The position numbers were made by a program, and so were the translations under genes. Source: an uncultured Bacilli bacterium (GTDB lineage: Bacteria; Bacillota_I; Bacilli_A; RF39; UBA660). Taken from it: DNA of 64,000 nucleotides. Under the pieces are notes generated by a model. The model was not told the DNA's origin. It worked only from the letters and a program-made list of their open reading frames with translations, and made no database searches. Location of the stretch: assembly GCA_934130375.1 (NCBI GenBank), contig CAKOXW010000001.1, forward strand, positions 62,001 to 126,000, given 5' to 3'. Positions 1-7,511 of this stretch are shown here, in pieces. Position 1 is the first letter of the stretch, and each line of letters begins with the position of its first letter.

Positions 1-822
1 GTTGTTAAAACACTTACTAGACTAGGGTATTCTACAAGTGTTGCTGAAACTACTATTGGTGTTATAAGTACATGGGGTTCTAAACTTAATATGATAGTAG
101 TATCTATTTCTATTGGTATAACATCTAGTCTAATACCTAATGTAGTTGGTAGTTATACTAAAGGTAATTATAAAGATATAAATGAAAAATTAAATATTAC
201 ATTTAAAATGCTTTTATATTTAACAATACCTATGGCTTTTGGTATGAGTATATTATCAAAACCAATATGGCATGTATTTTATGGAATAGATATTTTAAGT
301 ACAGATATTTTTAGAATATATATATTACAAGTAGTAGTATATGGTTTATTTACAACTATTACAACTATTACACAATCTATGAATCAAACAAAAATTACAA
401 TAGGTGCTTTAGTAGGATCTTTCTTACTTAAGTTAATACTAAATGTTCCAATAATGAATTTATTAAAAGTAATTAATATACCATCCTTTTATGGACCAAT
501 AGTAACAGATATGATTTCAGTTGGATTAAGTTTAATTGGTACTTTGTTAGTACTTAAGAAAAACTTTAAATTTAGTTATAGAGAGATTATATATTTCTTA
601 TCTAAAGTTTTGCTAGGACTTATTGCAATGGTAACAACATTGTTGTTATTAAAAGAAATTTATTTTGATTATTCTACTAAGTTATTATCTATTTTAACAA
701 TAGTAATTTATACTTTAGTTGGAGCATTAGTATATTTCTTCGTAACTAGTAGATTTAAATTACTACAAAGTATTTTAGGTGATGATTATATTAAAAAAAT
801 AAAATCTAAGTTCAGGAGGTAA
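1..822 (+). CDS. Lipid flippase, MurJ/SpoVB-like (5'-truncated by window)
   Basis: The reading frame is open from base 1, so the gene begins before the window and only its C-terminal 273 residues are seen. They form a series of hydrophobic helices with short polar loops, including a Pro- and Ser-containing segment after an SLIPN motif, as in MOP-superfamily flippases (MurJ/YtgP, SpoVB, oligosaccharide flippases). These move lipid-linked cell-wall or polysaccharide precursors across the membrane. It ends in a Lys/Arg-rich tail. The AGGAGG for the next gene lies in its last codons (814-819), so the two are cotranscribed. The following glycosyltransferase could mean a polysaccharide rather than a lipid II flippase. 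Confidence 0.75.
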   Translation, partial: VVKTLTRLGYSTSVAETTIGVISTWGSKLNMIVVSISIGITSSLIPNVVGSYTKGNYKDINEKLNITFKMLLYLTIPMAFGMSILSKPIWHVFYGIDILSTDIFRIYILQVVVYGLFTTITTITQSMNQTKITIGALVGSFLLKLILNVPIMNLLKVINIPSFYGPIVTDMISVGLSLIGTLLVLKKNFKFSYREIIYFLSKVLLGLIAMVTTLLLLKEIYFDYSTKLLSILTIVIYTLVGALVYFFVTSRFKLLQSILGDDYIKKIKSKFRR

Positions 823-823
823 T

Positions 824-1957
824 ATGAACGTATTAATAATTCCTTCTTGGTATCCAGGTAAGAGTGATAGTTTATTGGGTGTTTATCATAAAGATTACGC
901 CAAGGCATTAAGTAAATATGAAAATGTTAATATGCTTTTTATTAATAAGTATGGGCTTTCTTATATATTTAAGTACTTGTTTATAAAGAACAAGGTTATA
1001 GTTAATGAGAGTGGTTATAAGACTTATATATATAAGATGTTAGATTTATCTAAGATAAGTAAGAAATTAGAATTAATTAGATATAGAAAAGTATTAGATA
1101 GGGCTTATAAAGATTATATAAAGAGTGAGAATATACCAAATATAATACATGCCCAAGTTACATTACCTGCTGGGTATGGATCTAGTTATATTGGTAAAAA
1201 ATATAATATACCAGTATTAGTTACTGAGCATTCTTCTAATTATTATCAATATTTTAATGGTGTTAATAAAGAGTTTGGAGATTATGTAATAAATAATTCT
1301 TATTATTCAACAGTAAGTAATTATATGAAAAATGAATTAAATTTAAGTAAATGTTATGTAATACCTAATATAGTAGATATAAGTGTATTTAATAAGAAAA
1401 GATATAAAAGAGGTAATACTTTAAGACTTATTTGTATAGCAGGTTTTAGAAATGGTAAGAACCTTGATGATATTATTAAAGTAATAGATAATTTAGTTAA
1501 TAAAAAGAATATGGATGTTCATTTAGATATGGTTGGTGATGGTTATTTAATGCCTTATTTAAATGAATTAGTTGATAGTTTGAACCTTAGAAAATATATC
1601 AGTTTTAAAGGCTGTATCAAAGATAAAAATGAGATAGCTAAGTTGCTTGCAAGTAGCGATATATACTTAGTTGCATCTGATATAGAGACTTTTTGTATAC
1701 CAGGTGTTGAGGCTTTAGCATCAGGTACTCCAGTGGTATCTTCAAGGTGTAAGGGTACTTCTGAGTATGTTGATAGTAAGTGTGGTGAGTTCTTTAATTG
1801 TCATGATATAGATGATTTTAGTAATGCGATTATAAGGGTAAGTAAGAAGTTAGATAGTTATGATATTAATTATTTAAAGAGTGTTGCTTTTAAATATAGT
1901 AGTGATGAGGTATGTAAAAAAGCAATAAAGATATATAAAGAAATTATAAAAAAGTAA
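824..1957 (+). CDS. Glycosyltransferase family 4 (GT-B fold)
   Basis: This 377-residue protein transfers a sugar from an activated donor, probably onto a lipid-linked or surface glycan. The N-terminal half begins with the MNVLIIPSWYP motif common in GT4 enzymes. The C-terminal half holds the donor site, with the E-x7-E pattern in ETFCIPGVEALASGTPVV around residue 287. No membrane helix is evident, so it should act on the cytoplasmic face. ATG 824 sits 4 bases after an AGGAGG that overlaps the end of the flippase gene, which implies one operon. The substrate cannot be told from sequence. Confidence 0.85.
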   Translation: MNVLIIPSWYPGKSDSLLGVYHKDYAKALSKYENVNMLFINKYGLSYIFKYLFIKNKVIVNESGYKTYIYKMLDLSKISKKLELIRYRKVLDRAYKDYIKSENIPNIIHAQVTLPAGYGSSYIGKKYNIPVLVTEHSSNYYQYFNGVNKEFGDYVINNSYYSTVSNYMKNELNLSKCYVIPNIVDISVFNKKRYKRGNTLRLICIAGFRNGKNLDDIIKVIDNLVNKKNMDVHLDMVGDGYLMPYLNELVDSLNLRKYISFKGCIKDKNEIAKLLASSDIYLVASDIETFCIPGVEALASGTPVVSSRCKGTSEYVDSKCGEFFNCHDIDDFSNAIIRVSKKLDSYDINYLKSVAFKYSSDEVCKKAIKIYKEIIKK

Positions 1958-1967
1958 TTTCTTTTTT
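1938..1967 (+). terminator. Intrinsic terminator of the glycosyltransferase gene
   Basis: A 9-bp stem AAGAAATTA/TAATTTCTT is followed by TTTT. The stem includes the stop codon of the preceding gene. Confidence 0.6.
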
Positions 1968-1977
1968 ATTTTCTTAA

Positions 1978-1999
1978 GTGTAGTCGTGGGCTTAAATGG
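1978..1999 (+). repeat. Post-terminator box, copy 1
   Basis: GTGTAGTCGTGGGCTTAAAT is one of six related boxes (consensus about TGTRKTCGTGGGCTTAAGTA). All are on the + strand and lie just after a + strand gene, usually after its terminator. The others start near 18891, 27381, 48761, 51808 and 55594. A second hairpin follows this copy at 2031-2050. Function unknown. Confidence 0.7.
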
Positions 2000-2023
2000 T
2001 ATATATTTTGTAGTATAAACTTA

Positions 2024-2050
2024 TAAAAAAACTCTATCGTTAAATAGAGT
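2024..2050 (-). terminator. Intrinsic terminator for the minus-strand gene 2077-2475
   Basis: The stem ACTCTAT/ATAGAGT is followed on the minus strand by a T7 run. The + strand side has no comparable T run, so it mainly serves the convergent minus gene. Confidence 0.7.
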
Positions 2051-2076
2051 TAAAATATTTTCATAATAAGAATGTA

Positions 2077-2475
2077 CTATTTACTATTTTTTTTACTTTT
2101 ATTTTTTATAGTTTTACTTAAATTTAAAATTTTTTGTTTAGCAATTTCATTTTGTGCTTTTGCTTCTTGAAATTCACATAATAAAGCCTCAATATCATCA
2201 GCATGATGTATGCCAATTTCACGCATTTCTTTTTCTTTTTTTGCACTCATTATACCATTTTCAAAATATTCAATCAAATTTTTTGGTAGGTGAATATTTC
2301 CATTATAGTAGAAATCTTTATCTGCAGGACAGTATCCAAAATTATATAATTTATAACTTACATGACGATAATCACTATCCCATTTAGCCACATAAACAGT
2401 TCCTAATGAGTAACCCATTTTAATTGGCAATCCTTCATTGCAAAAAAGGATTTCTCTTTTTCCTTCGTATTTCAT
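2077..2475 (-). CDS. Hypothetical protein, 132 aa
   Basis: I do not recognise this family. The 132-residue product has no signal peptide or membrane segment. The first 85 residues are mixed and aromatic-rich, and the C-terminal third (from about residue 78) is a charged, probably helical segment ending in a Lys/Ser/Asn tail. The gene is well supported: GAGGAGG lies 9 bases upstream of the ATG, an extended -10 (TGCTATAAT) precedes it, and a clean terminator follows. It is one of only two protein genes on the minus strand and is divergent from the nuclease-like gene at 2624, so it may belong to the same accessory patch. Confidence 0.7.
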   Translation of the reverse strand: MKYEGKREILFCNEGLPIKMGYSLGTVYVAKWDSDYRHVSYKLYNFGYCPADKDFYYNGNIHLPKNLIEYFENGIMSAKKEKEMREIGIHHADDIEALLCEFQEAKAQNEIAKQKILNLSKTIKNKSKKNSK

Positions 2476-2497
2476 AACTAAACCTCCTCGTACAATT

Positions 2498-2508
2498 ATT
2501 ATAGCATG
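2498..2508 (-). promoter_or_regulatory. Extended -10 promoter of the 2077-2475 gene
   Basis: The minus strand reads CATGCTATAAT, an extended -10 (TGCTATAAT). No good -35 hexamer is visible. It lies just upstream of a GAGGAGG ribosome binding site. Confidence 0.65.
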
Positions 2509-2589
2509 ATTTTAAATAAAAGAAAATTTATTCTACTTTTTTAGGGGAAATTTAAAAGTTTTAGGGAATAAAATAGTAGGAGGTAATTT

Positions 2590-2631
2590 ATGAACAAGTA
2601 TTTAAAAAGGAAAAATATAATACATGTCTAG
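2590..2631 (+). CDS. Leader ORF, 13 codons, overlapping the nuclease start
   Basis: The strongest ribosome binding site here, AGGAGG at 2578-2583, is spaced for ATG 2590 and not for the 176-codon ORF that follows. The frame encodes a basic 13-residue peptide (MNKYLKRKNIIHV) and stops at 2629-2631, overlapping the next start codon (2624) by 8 bases. The arrangement suggests that translation of the downstream gene depends on reinitiation after the leader. The two frames cannot be joined by a single base change without stops, so a simple frameshifted start is unlikely. Confidence 0.45.
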   Translation: MNKYLKRKNIIHV

Positions 2632-3154
2632 GTATTATAAAAAAATATATGAAGAAAAGTATTATATAGATATTACTAAAGAGAAAGTTAAAAATAGAAA
2701 TATTAATCCAAGAGAACCAAAAGAAGTTTTTGTGTACAAGCAATATGATTTATCAAATGCAAAGTTTGATAAGAAGGGCCTTAGTAGTGATGAAAAGAGA
2801 AGTGTTGCTAGTCTAATAAAGTTTTTAGGTTGGGAAATAGATATAGTGCATAGAGTGAATATTCCTGAGGGTGTTAAAACACCTGATATCTATGCCGAAG
2901 GTGAGTACTGGGATATAAAAAATTATAAGAAATCCTTGACTTCAAAAAGTAGATTTAAAAAAATACGGCATTCTATTGAGCCAAATTTAGACCAAGCAAA
3001 TAATTTTGTAATAGATTTGAATAATAAAGACTGTGATTTAACAAATAATGAAGCAATTTTACAAATTAATAAAGTGTTTAAAGATTTTGAAAAAGCACAA
3101 AAAATAGTTTTAATTGGAAAAAGTGAACAAATATATTATTTTATAAAAAAATAA
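2624..3154 (+). CDS. CdiA-CT-like PD-(D/E)xK nuclease
   Basis: This 176-residue protein resembles the restriction-endonuclease-like toxin domain at the C terminus of CdiA proteins and some phage-borne proteins, several of which cleave tRNA. The visible motif runs from TPDIYAEGEYWDIKN (about residues 88-102), giving the Asp and D-x-K expected of a PD-(D/E)xK site, preceded by a helix containing Glu and followed by QANNFVIDL. There is no signal peptide or delivery domain, so it is not a complete contact-dependent toxin. Its own start lacks a good ribosome binding site (see the leader ORF). The 3' end is overlapped by the minus-strand RNA at 3145-3197. Confidence 0.6.
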   Translation: MSRYYKKIYEEKYYIDITKEKVKNRNINPREPKEVFVYKQYDLSNAKFDKKGLSSDEKRSVASLIKFLGWEIDIVHRVNIPEGVKTPDIYAEGEYWDIKNYKKSLTSKSRFKKIRHSIEPNLDQANNFVIDLNNKDCDLTNNEAILQINKVFKDFEKAQKIVLIGKSEQIYYFIKK

Positions 3155-3197
3155 AGAACTCACATCGGCGACACTCCGCCTCAACAAGTTCTCTAAT
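3145..3197 (-). ncRNA. Small RNA 1, about 53 nt, single structured hairpin
   Basis: A consensus promoter (3204-3232) fires toward 3197. The predicted transcript folds into one long hairpin with outer stem AGAACT/AGTTCT and inner stem GGCG/CGCC with a 6-nt loop (GAGTGT). Between them is an internal loop with opposed GA dinucleotides that could form sheared G-A pairs. A T-rich run (TTTATTTTTTT) over the end of the nuclease gene makes the whole molecule look like a transcript that is mostly its own terminator. It is paralogous over about 80 bp, promoter included, to RNA 2 at 3293-3342. I recognise no known family. Confidence 0.65.
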
Positions 3198-3203
3198 GAT
3201 TAC

Positions 3204-3232
3204 ATTATATCAAAAGATTTATAATGTGTCAA
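3204..3232 (-). promoter_or_regulatory. Consensus sigma-A promoter of small RNA 1
   Basis: On the minus strand, TTGACA (3227-3232), a 17-base spacer and TATAAT (3204-3209). Both hexamers match the consensus exactly. Confidence 0.85.
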
Positions 3233-3292
3233 TCTCGATTTTATACTTTAATCAAGACAATAATATTATATGCAACTAATAATAATAAATAC

Positions 3293-3342
3293 TAAAATAA
3301 AGAATTTACCTCGGCGACAATCGCCTTGACAAGTTCTTTATT
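3293..3342 (-). ncRNA. Small RNA 2, about 50 nt, paralogue of small RNA 1
   Basis: The promoter at 3349-3377 again matches consensus. The transcript has the same design as RNA 1: outer stem AAGAA/TTCTT, inner stem GGCGA/TCGCC with a 3-nt loop, and a TTTATTTT tail. Changes in the inner stem are paired (GGCG/CGCC becomes GGCGA/TCGCC), which suggests selection for structure. The two units are tandem repeats about 145 bp apart. No protein can be read from either strand. Confidence 0.6.
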
Positions 3343-3348
3343 GATAAC

Positions 3349-3377
3349 ATTATATTAAATAAGTTATTATATGTCAA
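3349..3377 (-). promoter_or_regulatory. Consensus sigma-A promoter of small RNA 2
   Basis: On the minus strand, TTGACA (3372-3377), a 17-base spacer and TATAAT (3349-3354), both exact consensus. Confidence 0.85.
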
Positions 3378-3403
3378 TAAAAATGACACTGTAAAAAAAT
3401 GGA

Positions 3404-3538
3404 AAAAGAAAAAGCATAACTTTCGTTATACTTTAATAGTCCCACAAGAGGCCGACCCCCTGAAGAGCGACCTCAAAAAGAATAAAAAGGGGTTGGCTAG
3501 TGTGATACTAGCAGCCAAACCAATTTCTCGGTTTGGTA
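3404..3538 (-). ncRNA. Structured RNA, about 135 nt, GC-rich
   Basis: This is one of the most GC-rich stretches of the window and has no plausible ORF. Read on the minus strand it starts just after a promoter (3545-3573). It contains a hairpin CCAAACC/GGTTTGG, a hairpin GCTAGT/ACTAGC and a 9-bp stem GCCAACCCC with GGGGTCGGC. It ends in an 8-bp GAAA-capped terminator (3413-3432) followed by TTTTTCTTTTT. The segment GAGGTCG can instead pair with CGGCCTC, so two exclusive folds are possible. ACAAG near the 5' end can pair with CTTGT near the 3' end. It does not match RNase P, tmRNA or SRP RNA as far as I can tell. Confidence 0.65.
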
Positions 3539-3544
3539 CTTGTT

Positions 3545-3573
3545 ATAATACTTATAAATGGTATTTTTGTCAA
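3545..3573 (-). promoter_or_regulatory. Sigma-A promoter of the 135-nt RNA
   Basis: On the minus strand, TTGACA (3568-3573), a 17-base spacer and TATTAT (3545-3550). It is back-to-back with the recG promoter (-10 TATAAT at 3606-3611, + strand). Confidence 0.8.
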
Positions 3574-3630
3574 TAACTTTTTTTAAAAAAAATAAAAAAA
3601 TTTGATATAATTGTTATGGGTGGTGATTAT

Positions 3631-5607
3631 ATGTCTGATTTAATTTATTTAAAGGGTGTTGGCCCTAAAACATTATCGTTATTAAATAAGTTAGAAATAA
3701 ATGATATTGATGATTTAGTAACTCATTATCCATATAAATATGAAGTATTAAAAAGAAGTGATGTTTCATCTTTAAATCAAGATGATAAAATAATAATTGA
3801 CGGAATAGTTGAAAATGTTCCTGTTGTATATAGATTTAAAAGTATTGATAAGATGCAGTTTAATATAAATATTGGGAGTAATATCTACAAGGTTATAATA
3901 TTTAATAGAGGATTTATGAAAACTAATATTAATATTGGTTCACAAGTAATTGTGATTGGTAAGTTTGATAAGAAGAATAATACCATAGTCGCATCTGAAA
4001 TTTTACTTAATGAAAATCTAAATAATATTAAAATAATTCCTTTTTATAGGACTTGTGATGGGTTAAATAGAAAAACATTAAAAAAAATAATTAATACTGC
4101 GCTTACTGACTATAATCCAGTTGATTTTATACCTGATTATATAACTTTAAATAATTCGTTTATTGATAAAAAAAGTGCACTTAATAATATTCATAATCCA
4201 AGTAATATTGAAATGGTAAAAAAATCACTATTAAGACTTAAGTATGAAGAATTATTTATGTTTATGCTTAAGATAAATGCTTTAAGAGAAAAAAATGCTT
4301 TATATAAAAAGGGGTACAATAGAAATATCAACAAGGATTTAATTGATGAGTTTATAAGTAAATTACCTTTTGCTTTAACAAAAGACCAGTTAAATAGTGT
4401 TAATGAAATACTTAATGATTTAAATAGTGATAGTAGAATGAATAGGTTATTACAAGGTGATGTTGGTAGTGGTAAGACTATTGTTGCTTTGATTGCAATA
4501 TATGGAATGATTAAAAGTGGGTATCAGTGTGCTTTGATGGCGCCTACTGAGATTTTAGCGGAGCAACATTATAATAGCTTTAAGTCTCTTCTTCCCAATG
4601 TAAATATTTCATTACTAACTGGGAGTACTATTAAGAAGTCTAAGGATGAGATAAATAATGAGTTAGCAAGTGGTAAGATAGAACTTGTAATTGGTACTCA
4701 TGCTTTAATTGAAGATAATGTAACTTTTTCTAATCTTGGGTTAATTGTTACAGATGAACAGCATAGATTTGGTGTTAATCAAAGAAATAATCTTAAGAAT
4801 AAAGGTTCTATGCCTGATGTACTTTATATGAGTGCAACTCCTATACCTAGAACTTATGCTTTAACTATTTATGGTGATATGGATATAAGTACAATTAAGA
4901 CTATGCCAAAGGGAAGAAAACCTGTTGTTACAATCGTTAAAGATGAAGATGAAATTAAGGATGTATTATATCTTATTAAAGATAACTTAGATTTAAATCA
5001 TCAAATATATGTTGTCGCACCTTTAATAGATGGTGAGAATAATGATTCAGTTACCAAGTTGTTAAGGCAATATAAATTAGCTTTTAAAAATTATAAAATA
5101 GGTATGCTTCATGGAAAACTAAGGCCTAGTGAAAAAGAAGAGGTAATGAAGAAGTTTATTAATGGAGAAATAGATATTTTAATATCAACAACTGTAATTG
5201 AAGTTGGAGTTGATGTTAAAAATGCAACAATGATAGTTATTCATAATGCAAATCTTTTTGGTTTATCAACTCTCCATCAATTAAGAGGTAGGGTAGGAAG
5301 AAATTCCTATGATAATTACTGTGTATTAATTGGTAATAAAGATAATGAAAGATTAAAGATAATGGAAACAACTTGCGATGGTTTTGAAATTAGTGAAAGC
5401 GACTTTAAACTAAGAGGTTCAGGTGATTTGTTTGGAGTTAAGCAAAGTGGTGATATGAATTTTAAGATTGCCGATATAAAGAAAGATTATAAAATACTAG
5501 AAAAAGCAAATTGTGATGCGTTGGAATTTATTAAGAAAGGAAATCTTGATAAGAATAAAGTTTTAAAGTTAGAACTATCAAGGTGTATGGATTTAAGTGA
5601 TGTTTAA
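3631..5607 (+). CDS. recG: ATP-dependent DNA helicase RecG
   Basis: RecG remodels stalled replication forks and branch-migrates Holliday junctions. The 658-residue product starts with the helix-hairpin-helix-like LKGVGPKTLSLL, has a wedge/OB region, then the helicase core: Walker A GDVGSGKT (about residue 275), DEQH box DEQHRFG (about 374), SATPIPRT, and the C-terminal RecA-like half with RGRVGR. Length is close to the usual 680. ATG 3631 is preferred over ATG 3616 because GGTGGTGAT precedes it and 3616 lies almost at the expected transcription start. The next gene overlaps its end by 8 bases, so the two are coupled. Confidence 0.95.
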   Translation: MSDLIYLKGVGPKTLSLLNKLEINDIDDLVTHYPYKYEVLKRSDVSSLNQDDKIIIDGIVENVPVVYRFKSIDKMQFNINIGSNIYKVIIFNRGFMKTNINIGSQVIVIGKFDKKNNTIVASEILLNENLNNIKIIPFYRTCDGLNRKTLKKIINTALTDYNPVDFIPDYITLNNSFIDKKSALNNIHNPSNIEMVKKSLLRLKYEELFMFMLKINALREKNALYKKGYNRNINKDLIDEFISKLPFALTKDQLNSVNEILNDLNSDSRMNRLLQGDVGSGKTIVALIAIYGMIKSGYQCALMAPTEILAEQHYNSFKSLLPNVNISLLTGSTIKKSKDEINNELASGKIELVIGTHALIEDNVTFSNLGLIVTDEQHRFGVNQRNNLKNKGSMPDVLYMSATPIPRTYALTIYGDMDISTIKTMPKGRKPVVTIVKDEDEIKDVLYLIKDNLDLNHQIYVVAPLIDGENNDSVTKLLRQYKLAFKNYKIGMLHGKLRPSEKEEVMKKFINGEIDILISTTVIEVGVDVKNATMIVIHNANLFGLSTLHQLRGRVGRNSYDNYCVLIGNKDNERLKIMETTCDGFEISESDFKLRGSGDLFGVKQSGDMNFKIADIKKDYKILEKANCDALEFIKKGNLDKNKVLKLELSRCMDLSDV

Positions 5608-6388
5608 TAGAATTTATATAGAAATAACTAATATTTGTAATTTAAAATGTAGTTTTTGTCCAATAACAACAAGGAAGAAAGAATTTATGAGTGTTAGTGA
5701 TTTTGAAGTAGTATTATCTAAGATTAAAAATTATACTAAACATATTTATCTACATGTAAAAGGTGAACCACTTATGCATCCTAACTTAGATGAAATATTA
5801 AAATTAGCGTCTACTTATGACTTAAATGTTAATATTACCACTAATGCTAGGCTACTTAAAGATAAAATAGATATTTTAAATAATAATAAGATTAGACAAA
5901 TTAATATTTCACTGCATTCATTTAATAGTGTAAATGAGATTAAAGAATTACTTCCAAATGTTGATAAGTTAAAGTGTTATGTATCTTTAAGGCTTTGGAA
6001 TAACAAGGATAATACAGAAATATATAAATTATTAGAAAGTTATTATAATAAGAAAATAGATTTAAGTAATAATAGATTTAGTTTAAGTGATAGAGTATTT
6101 TTATCTATTGAGAAATTATTTGATTGGCCTGATATTAACAATAATATTATAAGTGAATATGGTACTTGTAAGGGTGGTAAGAAACAACTTGCAATATTAG
6201 TAGATGGTACGGTAGTGCCTTGTTGTTTAGATAATGAAGGTATTATTAATTTAGGAAATATATTTGAAAGTAGTATCCAAGATATCATTAATACAACAAG
6301 GTATAAAGAATTAATTAATGGGTTTAATAATAATAAATTAAATGAAGAATTATGCAAGAAATGTGGTTATAGAAATAAATTTAATTAG
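5600..6388 (+). CDS. Radical SAM protein with SPASM-like C terminus
   Basis: This 262-residue protein has the 4Fe-4S motif CNLKCSFC near the N terminus, which generates the 5'-deoxyadenosyl radical. At the C terminus, Cys residues in GTCKGGKKQ, VPCCLDNEG and LCKKCGY form a SPASM-type auxiliary cluster site. Such proteins often modify peptides or act in anaerobic maturation, but the substrate is not evident and no precursor peptide gene is next to it. ATG 5600 lies inside the recG stop region (8-base overlap), indicating translational coupling. The next gene, a phosphoesterase, follows after 9 bases. Confidence 0.85.
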   Translation: MFNRIYIEITNICNLKCSFCPITTRKKEFMSVSDFEVVLSKIKNYTKHIYLHVKGEPLMHPNLDEILKLASTYDLNVNITTNARLLKDKIDILNNNKIRQINISLHSFNSVNEIKELLPNVDKLKCYVSLRLWNNKDNTEIYKLLESYYNKKIDLSNNRFSLSDRVFLSIEKLFDWPDINNNIISEYGTCKGGKKQLAILVDGTVVPCCLDNEGIINLGNIFESSIQDIINTTRYKELINGFNNNKLNEELCKKCGYRNKFN

Positions 6389-6397
6389 AGGTGAAGT

Positions 6398-7252
6398 ATG
6401 TTTAAGATAACTAAAAGTTATATACCAGGTAAGTTTAAAACTAGTATTATATTAATAAGTGATATACATTATACTAATAGAAAAGATATTAAGAAGTTAG
6501 ATAAATTATATAATGTTTTAAAGAATATGAAATCTAAGTATGTTTGTATAGCAGGTGATTTAATAGATAGTTATGATATAGAGAAAAAATATATAATTGA
6601 TTATTTAAAAAAATTATCTAAGATAAAAAAAATAATTATATCTCTTGGTAATCATGATATAAGATTAAAAGATAAAGAGTATTCAAGTTTTTTTGATAAA
6701 GATTTTTGGAATACAATTAAAAAAATAGATAATGTTTATTTACTTAATAATGAAGGTGTATTAATAGATGATATATACTTCTATGGATTTACTCAAAGTT
6801 TTGATTATTATTACAAAAACAAATGTGAATCCCTAGATTTACTTTTAAATGAAATTGATAATAATAATGTAAATAGAACATATGGTAAGTACAAAGTATT
6901 ACTTATGCATTCTCCAATATTTATTGATAATAAAATAGTGAGAGAAAAACTAAGTAGTTATGATTTGATATTATCTGGGCATATGCATAATGGATGTATT
7001 CCTCCAATAATTGATGAATTATTTAAGAATGATAGAGGTATTATCGCACCAAATAAAAAAATATTTCCTAAAAATGCAAGGGGTATAAGCATAGTCGGTA
7101 ATTATGCGGTTGTATCATCTGGGATAACAAAATTATCTAGAAGTGCGCCTTTAATTCTAAGGATGTTTAATTTTATATTTCCAATGTCTATACATGAATT
7201 AATAATAGGTAGTGATGATGTTTACAAAAATAATATAAAATATTTAAAATGA
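6398..7252 (+). CDS. Calcineurin-like metallophosphoesterase
   Basis: The 284-residue product carries the five dinuclear metal motifs in order: SDIHY (about residue 22), GDLID, GNHD, HSP and GHMHNG. This is the YkuE/DUF-type branch of the family, often associated with the membrane, and its N terminus lacks a clear signal peptide. A good site (GAGGTGAAG) precedes ATG 6398. The gene ends in TGA three bases before the -35 of the small RNA gene that follows, so it ends the recG-radical SAM-phosphoesterase operon. Substrate unknown. Confidence 0.85.
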   Translation: MFKITKSYIPGKFKTSIILISDIHYTNRKDIKKLDKLYNVLKNMKSKYVCIAGDLIDSYDIEKKYIIDYLKKLSKIKKIIISLGNHDIRLKDKEYSSFFDKDFWNTIKKIDNVYLLNNEGVLIDDIYFYGFTQSFDYYYKNKCESLDLLLNEIDNNNVNRTYGKYKVLLMHSPIFIDNKIVREKLSSYDLILSGHMHNGCIPPIIDELFKNDRGIIAPNKKIFPKNARGISIVGNYAVVSSGITKLSRSAPLILRMFNFIFPMSIHELIIGSDDVYKNNIKYLK

Positions 7253-7254
7253 TA

Positions 7255-7283
7255 TTGACAAATATTTATAAATAATTTATTAT
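7255..7283 (+). promoter_or_regulatory. Sigma-A promoter of the C-rich small RNA
   Basis: TTGACA (7255-7260), a 17-base spacer and TATTAT (7278-7283). The -35 hexamer matches consensus exactly. Confidence 0.8.
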
Positions 7284-7288
7284 TAGAG

Positions 7289-7423
7289 TGTACAAATGAT
7301 AAATTTGTGCACACTCTTACTGTTTTGTGTGAGAGTGTATTCAACCAAAACCCCCTGAAAGGAGCTCTCCCCCCAGAGAGCCCCGCCTTTTTATTAAAGA
7401 TACAACTCCATGTATCTTTTTTT
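7289..7423 (+). ncRNA. C-rich small RNA, about 135 nt
   Basis: It lies between a strong promoter and a textbook terminator (GATACA/TGTATC at 7399-7416, then T7), with no ORF. The 5' part can form two exclusive hairpins: ACACTCT (7311-7317) pairs either with AGAGTGT at 7285-7291 or with AGAGTGT at 7332-7338. The 3' part has single-stranded AACCCCC and a hairpin GCTCTC/GAGAGC (7364-7381) with a CCCCCA apical loop. C-rich loops of this kind are how many Firmicute sRNAs cover Shine-Dalgarno sequences. A trans-acting regulator is therefore a reasonable inference. No known family recognised. Confidence 0.65.
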
Positions 7424-7511
7424 GTAAAAAAATATAAACATATGATATAATATATTTAATAAATAATATTTTTAAATGAACTTAGAAATAAATAGAAATG
7501 GATGTATTAGT

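Noticed and set aside
3145..3377. CRISPR array from the repeated hairpins
   Set aside because: Only two copies, each with its own promoter and terminator, and no cas genes in the window.
3404..3538. RNase P RNA, tmRNA, SRP RNA or 6S RNA for the GC-rich segment
   Set aside because: None of the conserved sequence elements or overall folds of these RNAs could be matched on either strand.
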